Below, in pieces: positions 45,129 through 54,828 of a stretch of 64,000 bases of DNA. The position numbers were made by a program, and so were the translations under genes. Source of the DNA: Lancefieldella sp. Marseille-Q7238. GTDB taxonomy: Bacteria > Actinomycetota > Coriobacteriia > Coriobacteriales > Atopobiaceae. Each line of letters begins with the position of its first letter. Position 1 is the stretch's first letter. Location of the stretch: positions 62,001 to 126,000 of the forward strand of contig NZ_OX424407.1 of assembly GCF_949152215.1 (NCBI RefSeq). The letters run 5' to 3'. Below the pieces are notes generated by a model, which worked only from the letters and a program-made list of their open reading frames with translations, did not search any database and was not told the origin of the DNA.

Positions 45129-46166
45129 GTGCTGGATCTTTCAGCAAAAATCAACAACGTTGAGTTTGACGAGGTTATAGCCTTGATTGAGCGGGCTTCG
45201 TCAATCGTTGTATGCGCCCATACCTCACCTGACGGGGACGCTATCGGATCGGGGCTGGCGCTTGCAAGCATCATCCGTCGCCAGTGGCCACTGAAGCGCG
45301 TTACCAATCTCTTGGCTGACGCCCACGGGGAAGTTCCGCGCATCTATCAGTTTTTGCCGGGTGTCAAACACTATGTTACGGCTGACGCCTACAAGGACAC
45401 GCCGGATCTCTTTATCTGCGTCGATCTTTCGTCACCCTGTCGGCTGGCTGAGGCTGAAGCTATCTTAGTGCGCTCTTCAACCAAAGCGGTCTTCGACCAT
45501 CACCCGGCGTCCGATTCGTTTTGGGATGCCGGCCTGGTGCGGACGAGCGCAGCGGCGGCAGGCGTTATCATTACGGAGTTCGCTTTGCATCTGGGAGTCC
45601 GCCTCACAAAGGATGAAGCGCAGTGTTTGTTCTGCGCCTTAGTGACCGATACTGGTCGCTTTCAGTATCAAAATGCCGATAATGAAGCTTTTGAAATCGC
45701 CGGTCTGCTTGTGGAGGCTGGAGCGAGTCCTGCCGAGGTAGCACTTCATGTCTATCAAAGCGATCGTCTGGCGTATATGCACCTTGCCGCAAAGGTTATG
45801 GGACGCATCCGCACCTTTGGAGGAGGGCGTGTCGCGTACAGCTATGTTACAACCGCCGATTTCGCGTCTTCTGGAGTACCTGTTTCAGAGATGGACGGCT
45901 TGGTTGATATTGTCCGCTGCGTAGACGGCGCTGAAGTGGCTCTTTTTCTGAAAGAAGTCAAAAGCGGAGTCGTCCGCGGTAACCTGCGCTCAAAGTCGGA
46001 TCTTGACATCTCCGGCATTGCTCGTGCGATGGGAGGAGGCGGTCATAAGGCCGCCGCGGGCTTTACCGTTGAAGGTACCGTAGACGAAGCTTTTTCTGCC
46101 ATTGAGCCAAAAATCGTAGCTCTGCTGGAATCCTCCGACAACGCGTCCTGTCCAAAGGCGCAATAA
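45129..46166 (+). CDS. nrnA: DHH-family oligoribonuclease / pAp phosphatase (NrnA)
   Basis: 345 aa. It should degrade short RNA oligonucleotides and pAp. DHH motifs are visible: HTSPDGDAIGSGLAL, CVDLS, FDHHPASD; the DHHA1 domain has GGGGHKAAAGF. GTG start at 45129, 2 nt after rbfA. No gap before truB. Confidence 0.93.
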   Translation: MLDLSAKINNVEFDEVIALIERASSIVVCAHTSPDGDAIGSGLALASIIRRQWPLKRVTNLLADAHGEVPRIYQFLPGVKHYVTADAYKDTPDLFICVDLSSPCRLAEAEAILVRSSTKAVFDHHPASDSFWDAGLVRTSAAAAGVIITEFALHLGVRLTKDEAQCLFCALVTDTGRFQYQNADNEAFEIAGLLVEAGASPAEVALHVYQSDRLAYMHLAAKVMGRIRTFGGGRVAYSYVTTADFASSGVPVSEMDGLVDIVRCVDGAEVALFLKEVKSGVVRGNLRSKSDLDISGIARAMGGGGHKAAAGFTVEGTVDEAFSAIEPKIVALLESSDNASCPKAQ

Positions 46167-47147
46167 ATGAAGAGGGGAAGCAGCGGCATCAACGCACTTC
46201 TCGCTGTTGACAAGCCTGTGGGCATGACAAGCCATGACGTTGTTTCCCGCGTCAGACGGGCGCTTGGCGAGAAGCGCGTAGGGCATGCGGGTACACTCGA
46301 TCCGCTGGCAAGCGGCGTGTTGGTCGTGGGAATCGGCTCCGCTACCCGTCTTTTAGGGATGCTGACCTTGGCGGAGAAGCGCTATCAGGCCACCATCTCC
46401 TTTGGCACGGAGACCACGACCGATGACTCAGAAGGCGAGGTTGTGGTTACAAAATCCGTACCTGCCGAATGTTTTGACCCGTCTTTCGCGCGTGAGACGC
46501 TCGCACAGCTTGAAGGCGAACAGGATCAAATACCGCCCAGCTACTCAGCTATCTCGGTTGGAGGAAAACGGGCGTACGCTCTCGCCCGAGAGGGTAAGGA
46601 CCTTGAGATTCCTGCTCGCCATATCACCGTCTACCAGGCGCGCCTTGTCTCTCTCTCCAAATCGTCCGAGGATTCAAACGACTGCTTGTGGACCGTTGAT
46701 CTGCGTGTTTCTAAAGGAACCTATATCAGAAGCATTGCGCGGGATATGGGTCGCAAGCTCGGGACCGCGGCGCATATAAGCGCCTTGCGCCGAGTGGTTT
46801 CAGGGTCAATTAGCCTTGATGACTGTATTGAACTTTCTTTGCTCGAGACACGCGGCGCGTCTTGTATCGATGAATACCGTCTGGACCCTGCGCACGCCCT
46901 GCAACTGCCACTATATCGTCTGAATGAGCGGGAGTTTGCTGATGTGGTAGTCGGTCGGCGTATTGCGGCAGGTGAAGTGGAAGACAAAACAGGTTTTTCT
47001 CGCTGTCCTTCTCGCCGTCCGCCTCAGCAAAACGAACGCATAGCTCTCGTGTATGAGGGGGCGCTCTGTGGCGTCTGGCAATGCCAAGAAAACAAGCTGG
47101 TATGCTGCGCGAATTTTTCGCAGGGAATAGGCGGGGTTTCAGCATGA
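46167..47147 (+). CDS. truB: tRNA pseudouridine-55 synthase
   Basis: 326 aa. DKPVGMTSHDVV and HAGTLDPLASGVL (catalytic Asp) are diagnostic; SKGTYIRSIARD follows. The ATG abuts the nrnA stop directly. The C-terminus reads into ribF with an ATGA overlap. Confidence 0.95.
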   Translation: MKRGSSGINALLAVDKPVGMTSHDVVSRVRRALGEKRVGHAGTLDPLASGVLVVGIGSATRLLGMLTLAEKRYQATISFGTETTTDDSEGEVVVTKSVPAECFDPSFARETLAQLEGEQDQIPPSYSAISVGGKRAYALAREGKDLEIPARHITVYQARLVSLSKSSEDSNDCLWTVDLRVSKGTYIRSIARDMGRKLGTAAHISALRRVVSGSISLDDCIELSLLETRGASCIDEYRLDPAHALQLPLYRLNEREFADVVVGRRIAAGEVEDKTGFSRCPSRRPPQQNERIALVYEGALCGVWQCQENKLVCCANFSQGIGGVSA

Positions 47148-48172
47148 GCGGCGCGATAGAAAACTGCCTTGCGAAGTCTGTTTTTTACGGAGTGGAGCTG
47201 CCTGAGCCTCTGAGAGTCTCAAAATCGCAGCTCTATACCCTTGCCGGCAACGTGCTTGGCCATGAATGTGTATGCGCGATTGGCGTGTTTGACGGTCTGC
47301 ATAAGGGCCATCGCACGCTTATTGAAGCTGCAAGAGAAGATGCCTTGCGCCGCCGCGTACCGCTCGTGGTGGTAACGTTTGATCCAGATCCCGCTGAGGT
47401 TTTGTTCGACCGCGCGCCAAGGCTGTTGTTGCAAGACGCCGACAGACTTTGCGCGCTTGCCTCTCTTGAACCAGATGCGCTTCTGGTGCACGCGTTTACG
47501 CCTCAATTTGCGGCGCTGACGGCTCAAGACTACATCGAAGAAGCGCTTTTACCGTCCGTATATCCGGTAGCTATTCACGTTGGTTCCGACTTTGGCCTGG
47601 GCGCGCGTGGAGAAGGTCATGTAAACGATCTGGCGGCTCTTGGGCAACAACACGGTTTTGAAGTTGTGGCGCACCAACTCGTCACGCACGGAGGCGCTCC
47701 TATTACCGCGACGCGTATCCGAAGTCTTATCGAGGCCGCACGATTAGATGAAGCCCAGACGCTTCTGGGCAGAAATCATTTTCTTAGAGGTGAGGTCATT
47801 CATGGCCGCGGGGAGGGCGCGGGATTTGGCTTTCCAACGGCCAATCTGAGACTGTCTGCAAAAGACTGTCTTCCTGCTGATGGCGTCTACGGATGCTATA
47901 TCATTGATGGCGCAAGGGCTTGGCCCGCTGCAGTAAACGTTGGTGCTCCTCCAAGTTTTGCAACGAAAAGTGCTCCTCTGCTTGAGGCGAACCTTTTGGG
48001 CTTTAACGACAATCTTTATGGACATACGCTGAGCTGCGTGTTCATAAAACATCTTCGCCCTTCGATGCAATTTGGTGATCTTGAAGAGCTTAAAAGGACA
48101 GTATTTCACGACATCGAGTGGGTACGAATTCATCTAGGTGAAACGATGCTGGAGGTTGACTGTGATATCTGA
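47144..48172 (+). CDS. ribF: Bifunctional riboflavin kinase / FAD synthetase
   Basis: 342 aa making FMN and FAD. The N-terminal nucleotidyl-transferase domain has IGVFDGLHKGH; the C-terminal kinase has GEGAGFGFPTANLRL. The start overlaps the truB stop by 4 nt (ATGA), which sets it at 47144. A fuller frame upstream is only truB in another frame. Confidence 0.95.
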   Translation: MSGAIENCLAKSVFYGVELPEPLRVSKSQLYTLAGNVLGHECVCAIGVFDGLHKGHRTLIEAAREDALRRRVPLVVVTFDPDPAEVLFDRAPRLLLQDADRLCALASLEPDALLVHAFTPQFAALTAQDYIEEALLPSVYPVAIHVGSDFGLGARGEGHVNDLAALGQQHGFEVVAHQLVTHGGAPITATRIRSLIEAARLDEAQTLLGRNHFLRGEVIHGRGEGAGFGFPTANLRLSAKDCLPADGVYGCYIIDGARAWPAAVNVGAPPSFATKSAPLLEANLLGFNDNLYGHTLSCVFIKHLRPSMQFGDLEELKRTVFHDIEWVRIHLGETMLEVDCDI

Positions 48173-50027
48173 CGAGGACAAAGAAAAAGTGCGACAAGCC
48201 ACTGACTTTGTGCAGCTCGTTGGTGAAACCGTCAATCTTCGCCAGCGCGGTAATGAGTTTTGGGGCTGCTGTCCGTTTCATGGCGAGAAGACCCCATCGT
48301 TTAAGGTTAATCCCCAAACAGGACTGTGGCACTGCTTCGGCTGTTCAAGCGGGGGAGATGTCTTTAATTACGTACAAAAAAGAGAGAATCTCGAGTTTTC
48401 TGATGCTGTCCGCTACCTTGCCGATCGGGCAGGCATAACGCTTTCTGAAGAAAAGAAGTATTCTCGCGGTCCTCGGAAAAACCGCCTGATTGAGTGCCTT
48501 ACCGAAGCCGAGAATTTCTTCCACCTCATGCTTATGCGCGGCCGCGGAGAAGGCTCCGCCGCTGCTAGAGCCTATCTTTCGGGACGCGGGTTTGGCGGAG
48601 ACGTCTGCAAGCGTTGGAAACTTGGCTATGCGCCAGGAAGAGGGTCGCTCGTAGCGCACCTGCGCGAGAAGGGCTTTACCGAGCGGGAAATGATTGCCGC
48701 TAACTTAGCTATCGATAGAAATGGCCGTACGACCGATTGGTTCTATGATCGCGTAATGTTTCCGATACACGATGAAAGAGGCCGCACCATCGCCTTTGGC
48801 GGGCGCGTTTTGGTGACAGCGAAAAACGCGCCAAAGTATCTCAATACGCGTGACACTGCCGTTTTTAATAAGGGTAAACACCTATTTGCATATGACAGAG
48901 CCAAAGAGACCATGGCAGCAACAGGCACTGCTATTGTGTGTGAAGGGTATACCGATGTTATAGCCATGCACGAAGCGGGGTTTACTAATGCCGTTGCGGC
49001 GCTGGGAACGGCGTTCAGGCTTGATCACGTCAAGCTCCTTGAACGGCAGCGAGTTAAAAAGATTATCTGCATGTTTGATGGAGACAGCGCGGGGCAGAGA
49101 GCTGCTTCTCGTTCAGTTCAGTTCATCGACAAAACATCGGCGGCGTTTTTGTGCGTTGTGTTGCCGGATAACCAAGATCCCATGGAGTTTTTGGCGGCGC
49201 ATGGGGCCGAAGCTCTGCAGGCTCATCTTGACCAAGCGCGTCCGTTGATGGATTTTGTCTTTGAAAGCAAACTCGGTGAGTTTGATCTTTCTACGCCGGG
49301 CAGTCGCGTCGCGGCGCTTCATGCCATGGCCGAAATCCTCGCTCCGCTCAAGAAGTCAGTATTGCTTGATGAATATGCCTTGCGTCTTGCGGATGCCCTC
49401 GGAGTCAATGTCAACGATGCGAAACGCATCATCCGAGAAACACCGATACAAGAGATTCCCGAGCCGAACCGTTCAAATTTTCAACCAACACCGGCAGAGA
49501 GTCGTACGCGGCAAGACGGCGCTTCTCGCCAAGAGGTAAGCGCGCCGCCGGCGCCTCCGGACACCGCGCTACAATCGCTCTCCCATGATGACCGTATGCA
49601 GTTACAGTCCGAGCGGGAGCTTTTGTCTGCAATGGCGGCTCGTATTGACACGGTTCGTACCTATGGAAAGCGTATCGCGGAGCTTTCATGGGTCGACAGC
49701 CGCCATGAAGCTATGGCGTGGGCAATGCTTGCCACGCCCAAAGGAACCCCGGCGCCTGCTGTTATCGCCGCTGCCCAAGTAGTTGAGCCAACGGCTCCGC
49801 AGGTACTTTCGGGCGGGAAGGTGTTTTCTGCTGAGGGAATGAGCGAACAAGAGAAACTGAACCTTATCGTCAATACGCTGGAGTTTTTCTCACTTAAACG
49901 AAAAATGCGAGAACTTCGTCGTTTGTTGCAGCGGAGCGCTTCCGAAGAAACCGCTCCGCTGCTGCGACAAATCTCAGAGTTACAGAAGCAGATTAATGAA
50001 GCGGGCGAGCGATTGTCGGCAAATTGA
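48162..50027 (+). CDS. dnaG: DNA primase
   Basis: 621 aa. N-terminal CHC2 zinc finger (CPFHGEKTPSF ... WHCFGCSSGGD), Toprim domain (VCEGYTDVIAMHEAG; MFDGDSAGQRAA) and a C-terminal DnaB-interaction domain. GTG 48162 is preferred: GGAGG is 6 nt upstream and the protein begins ISDEDKEKVRQ. It overlaps ribF by 11 nt and is followed by rpoD, the old macromolecular-synthesis arrangement. Confidence 0.96.
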   Translation: MISDEDKEKVRQATDFVQLVGETVNLRQRGNEFWGCCPFHGEKTPSFKVNPQTGLWHCFGCSSGGDVFNYVQKRENLEFSDAVRYLADRAGITLSEEKKYSRGPRKNRLIECLTEAENFFHLMLMRGRGEGSAAARAYLSGRGFGGDVCKRWKLGYAPGRGSLVAHLREKGFTEREMIAANLAIDRNGRTTDWFYDRVMFPIHDERGRTIAFGGRVLVTAKNAPKYLNTRDTAVFNKGKHLFAYDRAKETMAATGTAIVCEGYTDVIAMHEAGFTNAVAALGTAFRLDHVKLLERQRVKKIICMFDGDSAGQRAASRSVQFIDKTSAAFLCVVLPDNQDPMEFLAAHGAEALQAHLDQARPLMDFVFESKLGEFDLSTPGSRVAALHAMAEILAPLKKSVLLDEYALRLADALGVNVNDAKRIIRETPIQEIPEPNRSNFQPTPAESRTRQDGASRQEVSAPPAPPDTALQSLSHDDRMQLQSERELLSAMAARIDTVRTYGKRIAELSWVDSRHEAMAWAMLATPKGTPAPAVIAAAQVVEPTAPQVLSGGKVFSAEGMSEQEKLNLIVNTLEFFSLKRKMRELRRLLQRSASEETAPLLRQISELQKQINEAGERLSAN

Positions 50028-50104
50028 TATCTGTTTTGAAAGCCTGCAATTAATAGTTAGTAAATGGGTATACTGCTTCCAGTTGTTGCGTTGAAAGGAC
50101 TTAT

Positions 50105-51472
50105 GTGTCTGCGAAGAAGACAAAAGAGAGTGTCAAGCTTTCCGATGAACTGAGCAAAGTGGCAGATGAAATTATAGTATCCGTAAAGGATTCGGGTTCT
50201 GTCTCTGAAGATGACATTCAGGTATCCCTTCAAGAAATTGATGTTTCCGATGATGAGCTTTCCCAGCTTTACGAAACTATTCGCAGCAAAAACATTGAGA
50301 TTACCTCAGCGGCTGATGTGTCCGCCGATTATTCTGATGACGTGTCTGATGATGACTTCAGCGGCTCAGATGATGATTTTGATGACTCGTCTTCTCTCGA
50401 TGAGGATGAGGACGATGAAGACTCCGAGGCGCTCAATGAAGCGCGCCAGGTAAAAGAAGCGCTTCGTTCCGTTCCCAAGGCAAAAACCGCAAAGCCCAAG
50501 CGTTCTTCTCGCGCCCGTGCCCGCCGTGTCGATACGTCTACCGTCATGCTTACCGGAGATCCGGTGCGCATGTATCTGAAAGAAATCGGTAAGGTTGACC
50601 TCCTGACAGCATCTGAGGAAGTCGATCTTGCTATGAAGATTGAGGCCGGCACGGAGGCTTCGCAGAAGCTTGAAGATTTTGAGGACGGCAAAGCCGAACT
50701 GTCACGGGCAGAACAGCGGCGCCTTATGCGTATCGAGCAGGTTGGACTTGATGCGAAGCAGCAGCTTATCAGCGCAAACCTTCGTTTGGTGGTTTCTATT
50801 GCCAAGCGCTATGTGGGACGTGGCATGCTGTTTCTCGATTTGATTCAGGAGGGCAACCTCGGTCTTATCCGCGCTGTCGAGAAGTTCGACTACACCAAGG
50901 GCTTTAAGTTCTCCACATACGCCACATGGTGGATTCGTCAGGCTATTACGCGCGCCATTGCCGATCAGGCGCGTACTATCCGTATTCCCGTGCACATGGT
51001 TGAGACTATCAATAAGCTGATTCGTGTGCAGCGTCAGCTCTTGCAAGATCTTGGCCGTGATCCTACGCCGGAGGAAATCGGCGCGGAGATGGATATGTCA
51101 CCCGATCGTGTGCGTGAGATTCAAAAGATTTCTCAAGAGCCGGTTTCTCTTGAAACGCCGATTGGCGAAGAAGAGGATTCGCAGCTTGGTGACTTTATTG
51201 AAGACTCCACCGCAATCGCTCCTCCTGATGCAGCCTCTGATTCTATGCTTCGCGAGCAGTTGGAACAGGTGCTTGACGGTTTGGCTGATAGAGAGCGCAA
51301 AGTTATCAAGTTCCGCTTTGGTCTTGAGGACGGCCGTCCGCGCACGCTTGAGGAAGTCGGCCGCGAGTTTGGCGTCACGCGTGAGCGTATCCGTCAGATT
51401 GAGTCAAAAACGCTGGCAAAGCTGCGTCATCCGTCGCGCTCTGCCCGTCTGAAAGACTACATGGAAGAGTAG
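50105..51472 (+). CDS. rpoD: Primary sigma factor (RpoD/SigA)
   Basis: 455 aa. A long acidic Asp/Ser-rich N-terminus (region 1.1-like, residues about 15-110) and a basic patch precede region 1.2 ([13 protein letters not shown]), regions 2-3 ([27 protein letters not shown]) and region 4.2 ([20 protein letters not shown]). GTG 50105 follows GAAAGG. A TATACT -10 at 50069-50074 may be its own promoter. Confidence 0.96.
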   Translation: MSAKKTKESVKLSDELSKVADEIIVSVKDSGSVSEDDIQVSLQEIDVSDDELSQLYETIRSKNIEITSAADVSADYSDDVSDDDFSGSDDDFDDSSSLDEDEDDEDSEALNEARQVKEALRSVPKAKTAKPKRSSRARARRVDTSTVMLTGDPVRMYLKEIGKVDLLTASEEVDLAMKIEAGTEASQKLEDFEDGKAELSRAEQRRLMRIEQVGLDAKQQLISANLRLVVSIAKRYVGRGMLFLDLIQEGNLGLIRAVEKFDYTKGFKFSTYATWWIRQAITRAIADQARTIRIPVHMVETINKLIRVQRQLLQDLGRDPTPEEIGAEMDMSPDRVREIQKISQEPVSLETPIGEEEDSQLGDFIEDSTAIAPPDAASDSMLREQLEQVLDGLADRERKVIKFRFGLEDGRPRTLEEVGREFGVTRERIRQIESKTLAKLRHPSRSARLKDYMEE

Positions 51473-51508
51473 AAGACCACAGCAGCCATGAGGAAATGAA
51501 ATTAATGC

Positions 51509-51537
51509 TTGCATGGTTGTGAGAGTGTCTTTATACT
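51509..51537 (+). promoter_or_regulatory. Promoter of tRNA-Asn
   Basis: TTGCAT (51509-51514), 17 nt, TATACT (51532-51537). It is a strong housekeeping promoter about 50 nt before the mature tRNA. Confidence 0.8.
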
Positions 51538-51587
51538 TAAACACCGCACAAAGCATTCTTATGGCATGTGCTGTTTTACCGACATAT

Positions 51588-51662
51588 TCCCCGATGGCGC
51601 AGCGGTAGCGCAGCTGACTGTTAATCAGCGTGTCGCAGGTTCGAATCCTGCTCGGGGAGCCA
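51588..51662 (+). tRNA. tRNA-Asn (anticodon GTT)
   Basis: Acceptor TCCCCGA/TCGGGGA, anticodon loop CTGTTAA (anticodon GTT), T-loop GGTTCGAATCC, encoded CCA. Complete cloverleaf. Confidence 0.96.
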
Positions 51663-51670
51663 GGCTTTTC

Positions 51671-51699
51671 AGACCGAGATTTTTCTCTCGGTCTTTTTT
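51671..51699 (+). terminator. Terminator after tRNA-Asn
   Basis: Perfect 9-bp stem AGACCGAGA/TCTCGGTCT, 6-nt loop, then a run of six T. Confidence 0.92.
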
Positions 51700-51782
51700 A
51701 TATTGACCTCACAAAAATAACGCAAAATGAGCGATTTTCGCCCGTTTACCACACGCAAACGACCGCTGGGCGAAGTTATGGG

Positions 51783-51810
51783 TACGTTAACATACAGGTT
51801 TGTTAACGTA
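51783..51810 (+). promoter_or_regulatory. Paired LacI-type operator candidates upstream of mglB
   Basis: TACGTTAACATA (51783-51794) and TTTGTTAACGTA (51799-51810) are two near-palindromes centred on GTTAAC, 16 bp apart; together they also form one inverted repeat (TACGTTAAC / GTTAACGTA). The same motif occurs in the gal promoter at 60668-60679. No convincing -35/-10 pair could be placed around it. 51700-51782 holds nothing else obvious. Confidence 0.65.
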
Positions 51811-51866
51811 TTCGGCAAGGTTAGTGTCGCGTAAAGAACGCGATATACAGAGAAAGGGCAAATCCT

Positions 51867-53165
51867 ATGGAGATGTCTCGTCGTAAGTTTGTTGAGTTCT
51901 GTGGTCTTGGCGTTCTGAGCGTTGCCGGCACAAGTGCGCTTGCGGGTTGCGACAACAGCAACAAGAGCGATGATTCCGGCAAAAATGCTTCTGCCGGTGG
52001 CGCGGTAGCAAATAAGGACAAGCCGGTTGTCTTCTTTAATCGCCAGCCGTCCAACAGCTCTACCGGTGAGCTGGATATGGCTACGTTGAACTTTAACAAG
52101 GACACCTACTATGTCGGCTTTGACGCCAATCAGGGCGCTGAAGAGCAGGGCAAGATGGTCCTTGAGTATGTGAAAAAGAACGCCGCCAAACTTGACCGCA
52201 ACGGCGACGGAACCATTGGCTACGTTCTCGCCATCGGCGACATCGGCCACAATGACTCCATCGCTCGTACGCGCGGTGTCCGTAAGGCTTTGGGCACGGC
52301 TGTCGAGAAGGACGGCAAGGTTGTATCTGATCCTGTCGGCAAGAACCTCGATGGTTCCGCAACGGTTGTACAGGACGGCAAACTTGACGTTGACGGCAAG
52401 ACCTATGTGGTTCGTGAGCTTGCCTCCCAGGAAATGAAGAATTCCGCCGGCGCCACATGGGACGCGGCAACCGCAGGCAACGCCATTTCCGCCTGGGCCG
52501 CTGACTTTGGCGATCAGATTGACGTCGTCGTCTCCAATAACGACGGTATGGGCATGGCAATGTTTAACGCCTATTCCAAGAAGGAAGGCCTTCCGACCTT
52601 TGGATACGACGCCAACTCCGACGCGGTGGCCGCCATCGCCGATGGTTTCACCGGCACCATCTCCCAGCACCCGGATATTCAGGCGTACCTGACGCTCCGT
52701 CTGCTTCGTAATGCCCTTGATGGCGTCGACATCAATACGGGTATTTCTTCCAAGGATGACGCAGGAAACGTTTTGTCCTCCAGCGACTACAAATACGAAG
52801 CCGATCAGCGTTCCTACTACGCGCTGAACGTTGCCGTTACTAGTGACAACTACAAGGACTTCTTGGATGCAACCACTCCGTATCCTGACGCTTCGAAGCA
52901 GCTTGACGCCTCCAAGAGCCCTGAGAAGAAGGTGTGGCTGAACATCTACAACTCCGCTGACAACTTCTTGAGCTCCACCTATCAGCCGCTGCTTCAGAAG
53001 TATGACAAGCTTCTGAACCTCAAGGTCGAGTATATCGGCGGCGACGGCCAGACTGAGGCGAATATCACCAACCGCCTTGGCAACCCAAGCGAGTACGACG
53101 CCTTCGCCATCAACATGGTTAAGACCGACAATGGCTCGTCTTATACGCAGCTCCTTCAGAACTAA
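51867..53165 (+). CDS. mglB: Galactose-binding lipoprotein, circularly permuted MglB
   Basis: 432 aa. Signal peptide with a Tat-like SRRKFV and lipobox LAGC (Cys28), then a short Ser/Gly linker. The mature domain starts at PVVFFN (N58), which in classical MglB lies about 90 residues into the mature protein. The order then follows MglB: EF-hand-like calcium loop DRNGDGTIG (110-118), GHNDSIAR (H128, D130, R134), W198, SNNDGMGM, FGYDAN (D248). Residues 354-432 are the missing N-terminal block: KKVWLNIYNSADNFL (D365, F367) to AINMV, ending where PVVFFN should begin. The original termini are joined by a linker of about 20 residues. Sugar contacts are almost all kept (the Asn256 equivalent is Gln267). 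Confidence 0.9.
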   Translation: MEMSRRKFVEFCGLGVLSVAGTSALAGCDNSNKSDDSGKNASAGGAVANKDKPVVFFNRQPSNSSTGELDMATLNFNKDTYYVGFDANQGAEEQGKMVLEYVKKNAAKLDRNGDGTIGYVLAIGDIGHNDSIARTRGVRKALGTAVEKDGKVVSDPVGKNLDGSATVVQDGKLDVDGKTYVVRELASQEMKNSAGATWDAATAGNAISAWAADFGDQIDVVVSNNDGMGMAMFNAYSKKEGLPTFGYDANSDAVAAIADGFTGTISQHPDIQAYLTLRLLRNALDGVDINTGISSKDDAGNVLSSSDYKYEADQRSYYALNVAVTSDNYKDFLDATTPYPDASKQLDASKSPEKKVWLNIYNSADNFLSSTYQPLLQKYDKLLNLKVEYIGGDGQTEANITNRLGNPSEYDAFAINMVKTDNGSSYTQLLQN

Positions 53166-53189
53166 CCGACTGCTGTAACTGCGTGCAAT

Positions 53190-53222
53190 CCGAGAGGAGG
53201 GGAGCTGCTCCTCTCCTCTCGG
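53190..53222 (+). promoter_or_regulatory. Intercistronic stem-loop between mglB and mglA
   Basis: A 15-bp stem CCGAGAGGAGGGGAG/CTCCTCTCCTCTCGG (one G-U) with a 3-nt loop and no strong U-tract. Such structures commonly stabilise the binding-protein message or reduce read-through, so MglB is made in excess of MglA and MglC. Confidence 0.7.
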
Positions 53223-53302
53223 TGTTTCTCGATAGCTGGCTTCTTGCAGGCCAGAAATATACCGCGAGAAGAACAGTACGAGAGAAACAAAGGGGTGATA
53301 AA

Positions 53303-54811
53303 ATGGCTGATTTGCAAGATGATGTCGTCCTCTCCATTAAGGGCATGAGCAAATCCTTCGGCCGCAACCGCGTGCTTGATCATATTGATCTTGAAGTGCG
53401 TCGGGGTACGGTCATGGGTCTTATGGGCGAGAATGGCGCGGGCAAGTCCACCATGATGAAGTGCCTGTTTGGCACCTATCAAAAAGATGAAGGTCAAATA
53501 TTTCTCGATGGCAGAGAAGTCAGCTTTTCCGGACCTAAGGACGCGCTTGAAAATGGCGTCGCTATGGTTCACCAAGAGCTTAATCAATGTCTTGAGCGCA
53601 ATGTCATTGACAATCTCTTCTTAGGCCGCTATCCAGTCAATGCCATGGGTGTCATTGATGAAGGACGCATGAAAAAAGAGGCGAACGAACTCTTTCGCCG
53701 TTTAGGCATGACTGTCAATCTGACGCAGCCGATGAAGAAAATGTCCGTTTCTCAGCGTCAGATGGTTGAGATTGCGAAAGCGATTTCGTATAACGCAAAA
53801 ATCATCGTGCTTGATGAGCCTACATCTTCGCTTATGGCTCAGGAAGTCGACAAGCTCTTCTCGATGATTCGCATGCTGAAAGAACAGGGAATTTCCCTGG
53901 TTTATATTTCCCATAAGATGGATGAGATTTTTGATATCTGCGATGACGTCTCGGTGCTGCGTGACGGCAAATTGGTGATGACCAAAGCCGCCAAAGAGAC
54001 CAGTATGAATGAGCTTATCGCTGCGATGGTAGGCCGTTCGCTTGAAAATCGATTCCCCAATGTCGACAACAATCCGGGTGATACGTATCTTTCGATACAG
54101 CACCTGTCAACAAAGTATGCGCCGTATCTGCAAGATGTAACGTTTGAGGTTAAAAAAGGCGAGATATTCGGCCTTTACGGTTTGGTTGGCGCAGGCCGCA
54201 CTGAGCTTCTGGAAACTATTTTTGGCGTGCGGACGCGGGCGGCCGGTCGTGTCTACGTCAACGGTCATCTTATGAATTTCTCGAGCGCTGCTGAGGCTAT
54301 GGATCACGGCTTTGCCATGATTACCGAAGAGCGTAAAGCCAACGGTCTTTTCTTGAAAGGCGATCTTACCTTTAACACTACTATTGCCAACCTCAATCAA
54401 TACAAGTCCGGACCCATGCTTTCCGACCCTAAGATGACCAAGGCGACAGTCAAAGAACTTAAGGTCATGAACACTAAGGCCATGGGTCCCGATGATTTGA
54501 TTTCAAGTCTTTCCGGCGGCAATCAGCAAAAAGTTATTTTTGGCAAGTGGCTTGAGCGCTATCCCAAGGTATTTTTGATGGACGAGCCAACGCGAGGCAT
54601 CGATGTCGGCGCTAAATACGAGATTTATGAGCTCATTATCGACATGGCAAAGAAGGGGACAACCATCATCGTGGTGTCTTCCGAGATGCCTGAGATTTTG
54701 GGCATTACCAACCGTATCGGCGTGATGTCCAACGGCCGCCTTTCGGGAATTGTGGACACAAAACATACCAACCAAGAAGAACTCCTGCGCCTCAGCGCAA
54801 AGTACCTGTAA
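53303..54811 (+). CDS. mglA: Galactose/methylgalactoside import ATPase MglA
   Basis: 502 aa with two fused ABC domains, as in the sugar-import CUT2 class. Domain 1: Walker A GENGAGKST, SVSQRQMVEIAKA, VLDEPTSSL. Domain 2: degenerate Walker A GLVGAGRTE, LSGGNQQKV, LMDEPTRGID. ATG 53303 follows AGGGGTG. The operon order mglB-mglA-mglC is kept. Confidence 0.95.
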   Translation: MADLQDDVVLSIKGMSKSFGRNRVLDHIDLEVRRGTVMGLMGENGAGKSTMMKCLFGTYQKDEGQIFLDGREVSFSGPKDALENGVAMVHQELNQCLERNVIDNLFLGRYPVNAMGVIDEGRMKKEANELFRRLGMTVNLTQPMKKMSVSQRQMVEIAKAISYNAKIIVLDEPTSSLMAQEVDKLFSMIRMLKEQGISLVYISHKMDEIFDICDDVSVLRDGKLVMTKAAKETSMNELIAAMVGRSLENRFPNVDNNPGDTYLSIQHLSTKYAPYLQDVTFEVKKGEIFGLYGLVGAGRTELLETIFGVRTRAAGRVYVNGHLMNFSSAAEAMDHGFAMITEERKANGLFLKGDLTFNTTIANLNQYKSGPMLSDPKMTKATVKELKVMNTKAMGPDDLISSLSGGNQQKVIFGKWLERYPKVFLMDEPTRGIDVGAKYEIYELIIDMAKKGTTIIVVSSEMPEILGITNRIGVMSNGRLSGIVDTKHTNQEELLRLSAKYL

Positions 54812-54828
54812 AGAGAGGGTTGATACAT

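Noticed and set aside
51867-53165. MglB order explained by a frameshift or a truncated gene
   Set aside because: The frame is continuous from signal peptide to stop, all elements occur once, and the relocated block keeps its functional residues, so permutation is the better reading.
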